DNA of 29,951 bases from an uncultured Clostridia bacterium. GTDB lineage: Bacteria; Bacillota; Clostridia; TANB77; CAG-508. The position numbers and the translations under genes were made by a program. The notes under the pieces were generated by a model. The model saw nothing but the letters and a program-made list of their open reading frames with translations, did no database searches and was not told where the DNA came from. This document shows positions 1-7,953 of the stretch, one piece after another. The stretch spans positions 1-29,951 of the forward strand of contig CANRGU010000003.1 in assembly GCA_947630255.1 (NCBI GenBank), written 5' to 3'. How positions within the stretch are numbered: the stretch's first letter is position 1; each line of letters begins with the position of its first letter.

Positions 1-950
1 GTACTTTTTCTTTCTTTATATGAATGTCCATTAACCAATGTTAAATTATTATCATAAACTTCTGCTGATACAAATCCGCTTGGATTTTGGCAAAATGTTC
101 TTACTTTATCTCTAAATGGTCCTACTCTACCTACAAATTTTGCTTCATACATGTATTTATTAACATCTTTCATTATTTCATCTGGAAGTTCATATCTTAC
201 GCCAATATCTACAATTCCTGTATCTGATTTAATGTGATGCTTATTGCACATATCTACAAGCCAATTTGCTCCTTTTCTTCCTACTGCTAAAACTACTTTA
301 TCTGCAAATATTGTTTCTAATGGATACTCTTCATCATCTATATATTTTGCGTCTTTTATTTTTACGCCCTTAATACTTCCATCTTCTACTACTAAATCAG
401 CTACAGTTGTGTTAAACATCATTTCTATTCCATTATCTGCAATGTATTTTTCTAATCTTCCATACACTTCATGACTTTTTTCTGTTCCTAAATGTCTTAT
501 TGGAATATTTATTAATTTTATTCCGTCTTTTTCTGCCCTTTTAGAAATTTTCGCTATTTCTTCTTTATATTCAATACCTTCTAATTTTTTATCTGCTCCA
601 AAATCTAAATATATTTTATCTGCATAATCTATTAATTCTTTTGTTTTTGGAACTCCTATATATTTATGAAGAATTCCTCCTACATGTATGTCATCATCTT
701 CACTATTATATAGCGATAGCTTTCCGTCAGAAAATGCTCCTGCCCCCGAAAATCCATTTGTTATATTGCACATAGGTTTACAATGTATGCATTTTTTTGT
801 TTTTTCTATTGGACAGTTTCTTTCTTCTACTTTTTTGCCTTGATCTATTAATAAAACTTTTTTATATTTTTTTAGTTTGATTAATTCATAGGCACAAAAA
901 ATAGAACTTGGTCCCATTCCTACAATTATTACATCATATTTTTCTGACAT
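1..950 (-). CDS. FAD-dependent oxidoreductase (NAD(FAD)-utilizing dehydrogenase family), 3' end cut off by window
   Basis: The frame is open from an ATG at 950 to the window edge, giving the first 316 residues. A GGAGTG ribosome binding site lies about 8 nt upstream. Residues 5-20 form a Rossmann dinucleotide-binding motif (VIIVGMGPSS). A cysteine cluster around residues 47-62 (CPIEKTKKCIHCKPMC) runs into a GFSGAGAFSDGK segment, which is typical of the large uncharacterised FAD-dependent dehydrogenases of Firmicutes. Later segments (VVLAVGRKGANW, about residue 225) fit the second half of the FAD fold. The substrate is unknown. The gene reads leftward from its own promoter and has no operon partner inside the window. 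Family assignment is solid; function is not. Confidence 0.85.
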   Translation of the reverse strand, partial: MSEKYDVIIVGMGPSSIFCAYELIKLKKYKKVLLIDQGKKVEERNCPIEKTKKCIHCKPMCNITNGFSGAGAFSDGKLSLYNSEDDDIHVGGILHKYIGVPKTKELIDYADKIYLDFGADKKLEGIEYKEEIAKISKRAEKDGIKLINIPIRHLGTEKSHEVYGRLEKYIADNGIEMMFNTTVADLVVEDGSIKGVKIKDAKYIDDEEYPLETIFADKVVLAVGRKGANWLVDMCNKHHIKSDTGIVDIGVRYELPDEIMKDVNKYMYEAKFVGRVGPFRDKVRTFCQNPSGFVSAEVYDNNLTLVNGHSYKERKS

Positions 951-984
951 AAAATCACTCCATTTACCGATGTTTTACTAATAT

Positions 985-1013
985 ACTATATCATAAAAAT
1001 ATGTTATTTTCAA
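985..1013 (-). promoter_or_regulatory. Sigma-A type promoter for the FAD oxidoreductase gene
   Basis: On the minus strand TTGAAA (1008-1013) and TATAGT (985-990) are separated by 17 nt, 35 nt upstream of the ATG at 950. Confidence 0.55.
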
Positions 1014-1056
1014 TAATTAGTTTTTTTGAAACATTTTATTGCCCAAATTTTTCCAT

Positions 1057-1085
1057 TTGATTGTTGTGTAAAACTATGTTATAAT
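1057..1085 (+). promoter_or_regulatory. Sigma-A type promoter for the coiled-coil protein gene
   Basis: TTGATT (1057-1062) and a perfect TATAAT (1080-1085) are spaced 17 nt apart, upstream of the gene starting at 1139. Confidence 0.6.
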
Positions 1086-1087
1086 AG

Positions 1088-1128
1088 TCCCCTAGGCATT
1101 ATATTATGTCTAAATAAAATATAGGGGA
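1088..1128 (+). promoter_or_regulatory. Possible ribosome-binding-site-sequestering hairpin in the 5' leader
   Basis: TCCCCTA (1088-1094) is exactly complementary to TAGGGGA (1122-1128), which contains the Shine-Dalgarno sequence of the gene at 1139. The first arm would be at the very 5' end of the transcript from the promoter at 1057-1085. Such a 7-bp stem with a 27-nt AT-rich loop could lower translation initiation. The pairing is seen; its use is inferred. Confidence 0.35.
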
Positions 1129-1138
1129 GAAAACTACT

Positions 1139-2326
1139 ATGGATTCACACTTATGCAAAGCGCCTAAACGGAAAGGAATTATAATAATTGTACTATGTGC
1201 AATTATGGTAATAACTTTTTCCTCTTTTTTAGTAATCGACTTAAAGAAAAATCAACTAGGAAATGAGGCACTAAGCCATGCAAAAATGGCAAATCAGATA
1301 ATCTCGCAAGCAGAAAAAAACTTTCAAATTGTTAATTTTTTAGCAACTGAAGCTAATTCTAAAGCTGAAACTGCTACAAACATAGCTGTTCAAGCTGAGG
1401 AAAGTGCTAGATCCGCTGATGAATTAGCAAAGCAGGCTCAAGAAAACGCAAAAATCGCTTCTGATACAGCAGCTAAAGCTGAGCTTAATGCTAAAACTGT
1501 TGTAGAGCAAAATGCACGAATAGAAGCTATTGCTCAAGCTCAACTTGCAGTTCTAGCGGCAAATCAAGCAGAAATTGATGCTAAAACTGTAATTGAAACA
1601 AAAGAAGTTGCAAAAGAGAACGCACAAGCTGCCTTAAATGCAGCAAGCAATGCAAAAGCTGAAGCTCAAGCTGCTTCTGAAATATTAAGCAATGCTGAAA
1701 TTTCAATACAGTATTCAACTTATGCTAAAAAAAGAGCTGAAACAAGGGCAAAAGAAACAGCTATTGCAGGAACTATCTCTTATGCTGAAAAAAAATTAGA
1801 TTCTGCAAAACAAGAAGCAGAAACTTCTAAAATTCATGCAGAAGCTGTAACAGAAGCTATAGAACAAGCGACTACAAAGCTCAACAATGCAGCAAATACA
1901 TATGCTGAAGCAAAAAACTATGCACAATCTGTAAACAATTCCATGGAACATTTACAAGCTAAGGTAGATTCCACAACTGATATTGTTAATAATATAGAAT
2001 CTGTGCATGAATCAATTAACGAAACTGTTGTAAGCACTTTTAAGTCGCTTTCTTCTGATCAAGCCCTTACCCCAAGTATGGGTGTATATCATTATAGCGG
2101 ACACAAGGAAACTTGGTATTCTGAGCGAATATTGCCTGGAAACAAACTAGATATTCCCGGACGCTACACTGATCAAAATGGCATAGTACGTGATTGTGAT
2201 GGCTACATTTGTGTGGCATCCTCGGACCTCGAAAAAGGGACACTTGTTGATACGTCCCTTGGTGCCGGTAAAGTTTATGATTCTGGATGTTCACCCGGAA
2301 CCATAGATATTTACACTAATTGGTAG
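1139..2326 (+). CDS. Membrane-anchored alanine-rich coiled-coil protein with C-terminal 3D/DPBB-like domain, probably acquired
   Basis: The 395-residue protein has a short basic N-terminus and one hydrophobic segment at about residues 14-35 (signal anchor). A long Ala/Glu/Lys/Gln-rich region at about residues 43-290, dense in AKAEA- and NAKAEAQ-like words, predicts an extended coiled coil outside the membrane. The last 80 or so residues (GVYHYSGHKETWYSE onward, with DCDGYICVASSDLEKGT and VDTSLGAGKVYDSGC) resemble the small 3D-type double-psi beta-barrel domains of cell-wall proteins. The coiled coil may hold this domain away from the membrane; that is inference. The start has a GGGGAG ribosome binding site. 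Codon use is richer in GC than the neighbours (GCC, CTC, CGC, TCC), especially near the 3' end, and the gene stands alone on the opposite strand, suggesting transfer. Codon 11 is CGG (1169-1171), apparently read as arginine, unlike CGG elsewhere in the window. Confidence 0.75.
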   Translation: MDSHLCKAPKRKGIIIIVLCAIMVITFSSFLVIDLKKNQLGNEALSHAKMANQIISQAEKNFQIVNFLATEANSKAETATNIAVQAEESARSADELAKQAQENAKIASDTAAKAELNAKTVVEQNARIEAIAQAQLAVLAANQAEIDAKTVIETKEVAKENAQAALNAASNAKAEAQAASEILSNAEISIQYSTYAKKRAETRAKETAIAGTISYAEKKLDSAKQEAETSKIHAEAVTEAIEQATTKLNNAANTYAEAKNYAQSVNNSMEHLQAKVDSTTDIVNNIESVHESINETVVSTFKSLSSDQALTPSMGVYHYSGHKETWYSERILPGNKLDIPGRYTDQNGIVRDCDGYICVASSDLEKGTLVDTSLGAGKVYDSGCSPGTIDIYTNW

Positions 2327-2366
2327 TGTTAATAGGATTTAGACAGTTCATCCTTTTAATAAGACC

Positions 2367-2399
2367 AAAGGAGAGAATAGCAATGCTTTTCTCTCCTTT
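2367..2399 (+). terminator. Rho-independent terminator after the coiled-coil gene
   Basis: AAAGGAGAGA (2367-2376) pairs perfectly with TCTCTCCTTT (2390-2399), with a 13-nt loop, followed by CTCCTTTTAT. It lies 41 nt after the stop codon. The trailing T-run is short. Confidence 0.6.
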
Positions 2400-2457
2400 C
2401 TCCTTTTATAAATATAAATACTATTACATATTTTACAAAATTACACTTTCTATTAAA

Positions 2458-3432
2458 TTAATTTTGCATTAATATTTGCTGACCTTTTATTAAATCATAA
2501 CTTACTAAATTACTACCTTCTAAATTCTCTTTATACATGTCTATTCCTGTAATTTGACTATTTTCATAGGTTTTATAATAATATATACCTTTATCCATAT
2601 TACAACATGAACTGTAAATTGTTATTTCATATTTATCTTCGCCCATGTGCACGCATCCTCTTTGCTGATAAACTGACTCTAATATATGAAAGAATTGGCT
2701 AATGCTTTCTGATTCTGAATTTCCAGATAAAGAATTCATTTTTGTAAATGTTGCTTTTACAAATCTTGATGCTGATGATAAATCGCCTGGAAGTCCAAGT
2801 GCTCCCATTCCTCTACTATAAGTTTCTAAATTTAATTTGTTTGAAAAATTATTTACTGGTTGCTCAATTGATAAACTCATATAGTTATTTAGATTAAACA
2901 TATGTATATCAAATGTTGGGTTGTTTGTAAGAACTCCTACTGGATTATCATATATTTTAAGTCCGTCTTTGACACTTTCAACAGTTATTGATGCTTCTTT
3001 ATCAGCAATTATCCAATGTAACGGAGATGCTGGAAGTTCGTCGCTAAAATTAATTGATGCTAGATTTATATTCTCTAATAAGTTCTTTACTTCTTTAATA
3101 TTAGAACATTGTGCTAATACATAAGGTATAAATTCGAAAGGTGCAATGTTATCTTTTCCGTCTTTTTCTTCTTTATAATCTGCATTGCCCGGAAAATTTA
3201 GTCCTGCCATTCCAAGTCCCTTTTCATTAATTGCATCATAATAAAGAGGATAACCCCCTGCTACATAAGCCATTCCAATTATTGCATAATGCGTATTTAT
3301 ATCTTTTACTTTTCTGAATTTAAAATTGTAATTTCTAGGTGTTATTGTAACAGTTTCCTTGTATGAATATTCTAAATCTAAATTACGTCCAAAATAATGA
3401 TTTTCTGTATTATATGTTATTGCAGTACACAT
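2458..3432 (-). CDS. bsh: Bile salt hydrolase (choloylglycine hydrolase, Ntn-hydrolase family C59)
   Basis: The 324-residue protein is the usual length for bile salt hydrolases. It cleaves the amide bond of glycine- or taurine-conjugated bile acids. It begins MCTAITYNTENHYFGRNLDL, so removal of Met exposes the nucleophile Cys2. The other family active-site residues are present: Arg16, Asp19, Asn79 (in GLNFPG), Asn170 (in GVLTNNPTFD) and Arg223 (in LPGDLSSASRF). These match Cys2/Arg18/Asp21/Asn82/Asn175/Arg228 of the clostridial enzyme, and the sequence is close to C. perfringens bile salt hydrolase as I recall it. There is no signal peptide, so it is cytoplasmic. A ribosome binding site (AAGGA) lies 7 nt before the ATG. 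It sits 59 nt after porB with a palindromic repeat between them, leaving little room for a promoter of its own. Penicillin V acylase activity is the main alternative. Confidence 0.9.
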   Translation of the reverse strand: MCTAITYNTENHYFGRNLDLEYSYKETVTITPRNYNFKFRKVKDINTHYAIIGMAYVAGGYPLYYDAINEKGLGMAGLNFPGNADYKEEKDGKDNIAPFEFIPYVLAQCSNIKEVKNLLENINLASINFSDELPASPLHWIIADKEASITVESVKDGLKIYDNPVGVLTNNPTFDIHMFNLNNYMSLSIEQPVNNFSNKLNLETYSRGMGALGLPGDLSSASRFVKATFTKMNSLSGNSESESISQFFHILESVYQQRGCVHMGEDKYEITIYSSCCNMDKGIYYYKTYENSQITGIDMYKENLEGSNLVSYDLIKGQQILMQN

Positions 3433-3452
3433 ACTAAATTCCTTCTTTCATA

Positions 3453-3487
3453 ATGGCAAAAAGGGGTCTGTCCCCCTTTTTTGCCAT
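3453..3487. repeat. Dispersed palindromic element, copy 1
   Basis: A hairpin with arms GGCAAAAAGGGG and CCCCTTTTTTGCC around the loop core TCTGT. The right arm has one extra T and one extra C relative to the left. The same element recurs at 12796-12828 and 29407-29439. It begins 5 nt after the porB stop codon. Confidence 0.85.
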
Positions 3488-3491
3488 ACTC

Positions 3492-4451
3492 TTATTCTTG
3501 TTCTTTGTTTGTAATTTCTTCTAGGTTTAATAGTTCTTCCCATCTTCTGTCTACTTCTTTTTGGAATTCTTCTATCATCCATTCATTTCCTGGTTTAAAC
3601 ATGTGTTTAAATCTTTTTTGTGGTCTTAAGAATTCTTCTATTGGTAGCTTGTTTTTTGGTTTGTAATTTACAGTATATTTTCCATCTACTACTTCGAATA
3701 GTGGCCAATAGCATGTTTCTACTGCTAATTTATTTATTTTCATTAAGTCTTCTGTGTTATATCCCCATCCTCTTGGACATGGTGCAAGTACATTTAAGAA
3801 TGCTGGTCCTTCTGTATATATTGCTTTTTCAGATTTCTCATATAAATCTTTAAAGTTGTTTACTGCAATTGTTTGAGCAACATAAGGGATATGATGATTT
3901 GCAATGATATTTGCTAAATCTTTTCTGTTTTGCATTTTACCTGGGATAACTTTTCCAGCTGGTGATGTTGTTGTATCTGCAAATCTTGGAGTTGCTGATG
4001 AACGTTGAATTCCTGTATTCATGTATGCACCATTGTCGTAACATACATATACCATATCATGTCCTCTTTCCATTGCTCCTGACAAGCTTTGAAGTCCTAT
4101 ATCGTATGTTCCACCATCTCCACCAAATGCTATAAATTTAGTAGTTTGGTCCTCTGGAATTTTTCCTTTTCTTTTTAATGCTTTATATGCTGCTTCTGCT
4201 CCAGATGCATTTGCTCCTGCACATTCAAATGCTGTATGTATAAATGAATCTGTCCATGCTGTGTATGGATATATAAATGTTGAAACTTCCATACATCCTG
4301 TTGCTACACTAATTACTGCATGGTCTTCTGGTTTTAGTGCTCTTAGTACCATTCTTGCTACTGGTGGTGCGCCACATCCTGCACACATTCTGTGTCCTGC
4401 TGTAAATCTAGATGGTTTTTCTGCTACTACTTGTTTTAAATTATATGCCAT
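3492..4451 (-). CDS. porB: Pyruvate:ferredoxin oxidoreductase, beta subunit
   Basis: This 319-residue subunit binds thiamine diphosphate and an iron-sulfur cluster in the enzyme that oxidises pyruvate and CoA to acetyl-CoA and CO2 and reduces ferredoxin. RMCAGCGAPP near residue 21 gives the first cluster cysteines, and CPRGWGYN near residue 225 is a later conserved segment. GGDGGTYDIG followed by YDNGAYMNTG is the ThDP/Mg binding region, and NTGIQRSSATP is typical of the pyruvate rather than the branched-chain 2-oxoacid enzymes. The gene is last of porC-porD-porA-porB and starts 7 nt after porA. The product works in the cytoplasm. Confidence 0.95.
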   Translation of the reverse strand: MAYNLKQVVAEKPSRFTAGHRMCAGCGAPPVARMVLRALKPEDHAVISVATGCMEVSTFIYPYTAWTDSFIHTAFECAGANASGAEAAYKALKRKGKIPEDQTTKFIAFGGDGGTYDIGLQSLSGAMERGHDMVYVCYDNGAYMNTGIQRSSATPRFADTTTSPAGKVIPGKMQNRKDLANIIANHHIPYVAQTIAVNNFKDLYEKSEKAIYTEGPAFLNVLAPCPRGWGYNTEDLMKINKLAVETCYWPLFEVVDGKYTVNYKPKNKLPIEEFLRPQKRFKHMFKPGNEWMIEEFQKEVDRRWEELLNLEEITNKEQE

Positions 4452-4458
4452 ATTGCTC

Positions 4459-5640
4459 TTACCTCCTTAATCCTAGATATCTATATGGATTATCTACATT
4501 TCCTGATTTTACAATTTCTTGTAAGTCTTCATATACTTTTTCTATGTCATCTGCTTTTGTATCTCTTCCACCAATTCCATACACATAATTTACCATTGGA
4601 ACTTGTTTTTTATTTACATACATTGCAGATGTTACATCTTCAAATAATGCTCCACCAGCTGCGTTTAAAGAATCTGCTTTATCTAAAACAGCAACTGCTT
4701 TTACATGCTCTAAAGCTTTTGCTATTTCTTCTGCTGGGAATGGTCTAAATACTCTTAGTTTTAACAAACCTGCTTTTATTCCTTTTTCTCTTAAAGAATC
4801 TACAACAAATTTTGTTGTTCCTGCTGTTGAGTTCATACATACTATTGCTATTTCTGCGTCATCTAATTTATATTCCTCAAAGAATGAATATTTTCTTCCT
4901 GTCATTTTTTCAAATTCGTCTGCTACTTCTAAAATTACTTTTTTAGCATTTTTCATAGCCTCTGCTTGTTGTGCTTTGTGCTCAAATAAATATGCTTGTA
5001 AATCTAATGGTCCAATTGCTATTGGATTTGCCTTATTTAAAAGATATTCATCTGGTTTATATTCCCCTACGAATTTTTTAACTTTGTCATCTTCTATTAA
5101 TTCAATATTTTCAATAGAGTGTGATGTTATAAATCCGTCTTGGCATACCATAAGTGGCAATTTTACATTTTTATTTTCTGCAATTCTATGTGCCATTATT
5201 AAGTTATCATAAGCCTCTTGGTTATTTTCTGAAAATAGCATTATCCATCCGGCATCTCTTACACCCATTGCATCTGAATGGTCATTGTGTATATTAAGAG
5301 GTCCAGATACTGCTCTATTTACTAAACTCATTACTATTGGAAGTCTTAAGCTTGATGCAATATATATCATCTCCCACATAAGTGACATTCCATTTGCAGA
5401 TGTTGCAGTCATTGCTCTTCCTCCTGCTGCTTCTGCACTTATTGTAGCAGCCATTGCACTATGTTCACTTTCTACTGCTACGAATTCTGTATCTACATCG
5501 CCATTACTAACAAATGTAGAAAAATATTGTGGTATTTCTGTTGATGGTGTTATTGGGAATGCTGCTACTACATCTGGATTTATTTGTTTCATTGCAATAG
5601 CTGCTGCTTCATTACCACTTAAACGTTCTCTAATACTCAT
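4459..5640 (-). CDS. porA: Pyruvate:ferredoxin oxidoreductase, alpha subunit
   Basis: The 393-residue protein has the expected length. FPITPSTEIPQYFS near residue 30 is the conserved pyruvate-binding segment, and EFVAVESEHSAM with GRAMTATSANG follows as in other PorA proteins. The C-terminal half (AIVCMNSTAGTTK onward) is the domain that packs on the beta subunit. The ATG has a GAAAGGAAG ribosome binding site and lies 29 nt after porD in the same operon. Confidence 0.95.
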   Translation of the reverse strand: MSIRERLSGNEAAAIAMKQINPDVVAAFPITPSTEIPQYFSTFVSNGDVDTEFVAVESEHSAMAATISAEAAGGRAMTATSANGMSLMWEMIYIASSLRLPIVMSLVNRAVSGPLNIHNDHSDAMGVRDAGWIMLFSENNQEAYDNLIMAHRIAENKNVKLPLMVCQDGFITSHSIENIELIEDDKVKKFVGEYKPDEYLLNKANPIAIGPLDLQAYLFEHKAQQAEAMKNAKKVILEVADEFEKMTGRKYSFFEEYKLDDAEIAIVCMNSTAGTTKFVVDSLREKGIKAGLLKLRVFRPFPAEEIAKALEHVKAVAVLDKADSLNAAGGALFEDVTSAMYVNKKQVPMVNYVYGIGGRDTKADDIEKVYEDLQEIVKSGNVDNPYRYLGLRR

Positions 5641-5669
5641 AAATCTCTTCCTTTCATTTTATTTATATT

Positions 5670-5951
5670 TTACTCCATTGCTATTGCGCCAAACGGACAA
5701 ACCTTAGCACAAACTCCGCAGCCTTTACAATAATCATAATTAAAGTCTGTTCTTTTTTGGTCTTTTCCTACTGGAATTGCGTCATCTGGGCATACTGGAA
5801 AACATAAGCCACATTGTTTGCATTTTTCTGATAAATAAATAGGTTTTGTACTTCTCCAGTCGCCTGTTTTAAATTCTCTTGCATTTCCAGCCTCATAAAT
5901 ATCTCCACCTGGAGTTAAATCTTCCATTGGAGTTTTTGAATCTATGTTCAT
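5670..5951 (-). CDS. porD: Pyruvate:ferredoxin oxidoreductase, delta (2[4Fe-4S] ferredoxin-like) subunit
   Basis: The 93-residue protein carries two classical [4Fe-4S] motifs, CKQCGLCFPVCP and CKGCGVCAKVCP, in its C-terminal half. They carry electrons from the catalytic subunits to ferredoxin. Its ATG overlaps the porC stop as ATGA, which implies translational coupling, and a strong AAGGAGG site lies inside the end of porC. Confidence 0.95.
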   Translation of the reverse strand: MNIDSKTPMEDLTPGGDIYEAGNAREFKTGDWRSTKPIYLSEKCKQCGLCFPVCPDDAIPVGKDQKRTDFNYDYCKGCGVCAKVCPFGAIAME

Positions 5952-6526
5952 ATTTTTTCTACCTCCTTAAGAGCCATTTCTAAGGCTTTCATGTTTCCTT
6001 CGATAACTTCTGGTTTCTTTGCAAATTTGTGTTTGAAAGAACCTTTCATATCATTTAATAATTGTTCATCTGTCATTATTCCACTTACTTTTACTATTGC
6101 TGCAAGCATTGGCGTGTTTGGAAAATATCTTCCTAATGCTTCCTCAGATATTTTTCTTGCGTCTATTTTGTAAATTGCTCCTTCATATCCTTTTAAGCTA
6201 TTTTTAATCTCCGTGTTATCTTTTGTAGTATTAATAACTATTGCACCTGTCTTTTTTAGTCCTGCTGTTACATTTACAGACTCTAAAAGTGTATCATCAA
6301 CAACTACTACATAATCTGGTTCATAAATATTACTATGAACAGTTATTGGCTTATCACTTATTCTGTTATATGCAGTTATTGGTGCACCCATTCTTTCTGG
6401 TCCGTATTCTGGAAATCCTTGAATGTATTTACCTGTATTAAATGCTGCGTCTGCTAAAAGAAGAGATGCTGTTTTTGCTCCTTGGCCACCTCTACCGTGC
6501 CATCTTATTTCAATTAAATCACTCAT
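5948..6526 (-). CDS. porC: Pyruvate:ferredoxin oxidoreductase, gamma subunit
   Basis: The 192-residue first gene of the operon starts at an ATG with a GGAGG site. IRWHGRGGQGAKTASLLLADA near the N-terminus and FPEYGPERMGAP are hallmarks of the gamma subunit, which binds CoA near the active site. The downstream genes porD, porA and porB complete the four-subunit enzyme. Confidence 0.95.
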   Translation of the reverse strand: MSDLIEIRWHGRGGQGAKTASLLLADAAFNTGKYIQGFPEYGPERMGAPITAYNRISDKPITVHSNIYEPDYVVVVDDTLLESVNVTAGLKKTGAIVINTTKDNTEIKNSLKGYEGAIYKIDARKISEEALGRYFPNTPMLAAIVKVSGIMTDEQLLNDMKGSFKHKFAKKPEVIEGNMKALEMALKEVEKI

Positions 6527-6562
6527 ATTTTCCTCCTGATTTTATTAATTTAACCATTTGTA

Positions 6563-6591
6563 AATATATATCTAATTAAATTAAAAGTCAA
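6563..6591 (-). promoter_or_regulatory. Promoter of the por operon
   Basis: On the minus strand TTGACT (6586-6591), a 17-nt spacer and TATATT (6563-6568) lie about 37 nt upstream of the porC ATG. It is divergent from the promoter at 6607-6635. Confidence 0.6.
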
Positions 6592-6606
6592 GATTCTGAT
6601 GCAAAT

Positions 6607-6635
6607 TTGAAGTTTTATATTTTATATGTTATAAT
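6607..6635 (+). promoter_or_regulatory. Promoter of the 6679-7632 gene
   Basis: TTGAAG (6607-6612) and TATAAT (6630-6635) are separated by 17 nt, 43 nt before the ATG. Confidence 0.6.
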
Positions 6636-6678
6636 ATTAATATAGTTTTCAACTATCATAATTGAAAGGAGTACATAT

Positions 6679-7632
6679 ATGAAAGAAAAATACGTAGGAA
6701 AAAATAATAAACCAAAAATGAAACATTCTCTTATGGAAAGAATTAAACTGGCTGAATATTGCGAAAGAAAATTTATAGACAAAGCAGAAAACATAAATTA
6801 CCAAATAAAGAAACTAGAAGAAGGAAACTTATCAGGTAAGGCTCTTGAAACTCTTTCACAATTACGTAAAGACCATGAATTATGTGTAGAACGTTCTTAT
6901 AATTATTATCAACAACAAAAATCTTTAAAAAAATCTTTAAAACGAACTGTTGCCATCTTAGGTACAGCTGTTGTATTAGGAACAGGAACTATAATAGGTG
7001 TTTACGCAAATAATAAATCAAACCAAAATTTTATTGATATGACAAATCAAGCGTATGATTATGTTCTTGCTGAAAATGAAGATCAACCTAATCCATTATA
7101 TGAAGCATTTCTAAATGATATTAAAAGATACGTTACATTAAATGGCAAAAGTCATTTATATGAACTATCTGAAGATGAACAGAAAGAATTAACTAATATA
7201 AAATCAAGAATTAAATCAAATCCCGAAGGAATGAATAATCTTGCTCTTGATATTGTAAAACAAAAAATTGCATCTCACTATGGAATAGAAGATTATTCTA
7301 GAATTACTATTATAGATAAAAGTGGTATGGTTCAAGCTGATAAATATCATGACAGAAGTGGTAAAGAAACTAATGTCTCTATTTATTTAGATAACATTAA
7401 AATAGCTTGTACACATAGTATTTTCGATACATCTGATGGTGAGGTTCATACTACGTCAAATGATATACAAGAAGATTTATTAGATGCCATATTCGCAATA
7501 TCAAAAGCTCAAGTTAACGCTAACAAATATTCACAAGATCTTAATAAGTCACGCAAGGCTCTAAAAGAAGCTCTAGATTTAGATGAGAACTCTATTAAAT
7601 TACCACCTATAGAAAAAGACAATGAAAGATAA
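6679..7632 (+). CDS. Single-pass membrane protein of unknown function
   Basis: I do not recognise a family. The 317-residue protein starts at an ATG with an AAAGGAG site 8 nt upstream. Residues 1-90 are charged and probably helical (KLAEYCERKFIDKAENINYQ, then QQQKSLKKSLKR), and one hydrophobic segment follows at about residues 93-111 (VAILGTAVVLGTGTIIGVYA). The remaining 200 or so residues are hydrophilic. With positive charge before the segment, the C-terminal part should be outside the cell. The gene is monocistronic, with its own promoter and a strong terminator. Codon use matches the neighbours and it contains no CGG triplet. Confidence 0.75.
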   Translation: MKEKYVGKNNKPKMKHSLMERIKLAEYCERKFIDKAENINYQIKKLEEGNLSGKALETLSQLRKDHELCVERSYNYYQQQKSLKKSLKRTVAILGTAVVLGTGTIIGVYANNKSNQNFIDMTNQAYDYVLAENEDQPNPLYEAFLNDIKRYVTLNGKSHLYELSEDEQKELTNIKSRIKSNPEGMNNLALDIVKQKIASHYGIEDYSRITIIDKSGMVQADKYHDRSGKETNVSIYLDNIKIACTHSIFDTSDGEVHTTSNDIQEDLLDAIFAISKAQVNANKYSQDLNKSRKALKEALDLDENSIKLPPIEKDNER

Positions 7633-7645
7633 AATATAATTTAAT

Positions 7646-7687
7646 ACAACAATAAAAAGAAGTGATTTCACTTCTTTTTATTGTTGT
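7646..7687. terminator. Strong hairpin terminator between convergent genes
   Basis: A perfect 20-bp stem (7646-7665 with 7668-7687, centre AAGTGATTTCACTT) ends the plus-strand gene and is followed by TTTATTTTTTT on that strand. It can also serve the ferredoxin gene arriving from the other side. Confidence 0.85.
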
Positions 7688-7699
7688 TTGTTTATTTTT

Positions 7700-7870
7700 T
7701 TAATTTTCTTCTGGTGCTTCTACAGGACATACACCTGCACATGTTCCACAACCAATACATGTTGCTTCATCTATTATGTATTTTTCGTCGCCCTGTGATA
7801 TACAACCTACTGGACATTCTGCTGCACATGCTCCACAAGATATACATTTGTCTGTTATTTTATATGCCAT
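7700..7870 (-). CDS. 2[4Fe-4S] ferredoxin
   Basis: A 56-residue protein with two cluster motifs, CISCGACAAECP and CIGCGTCAGVCP, and the standard clostridial ferredoxin layout. It is a cytoplasmic low-potential electron carrier and the likely electron acceptor of the pyruvate:ferredoxin oxidoreductase encoded nearby; that pairing is inferred from family knowledge. A perfect GGAGG site lies upstream of the ATG at 7870. It follows ricT by 83 nt that contain an AT palindrome. Confidence 0.93.
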   Translation of the reverse strand: MAYKITDKCISCGACAAECPVGCISQGDEKYIIDEATCIGCGTCAGVCPVEAPEEN

Positions 7871-7923
7871 GATTCTTTCTCCCTCCTTTTAAATTTAATG
7901 AAAAGCTTCGCTTTTGATTAAGT

Positions 7924-7945
7924 TTATTATAATTAATTATAATAA
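7924..7945. promoter_or_regulatory. Perfect 22-bp AT palindrome upstream of the ferredoxin gene
   Basis: The half-sites TTATTATAATT and AATTATAATAA form a perfect dyad. The core TTATAATTAATTATAA resembles Fur/PerR-type operators except for a two-base rather than one-base centre. It lies about 55 nt before the ferredoxin ATG. An operator role is a guess; in AT-rich DNA it could be chance. Confidence 0.3.
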
Positions 7946-7953
7946 TTTTATGT

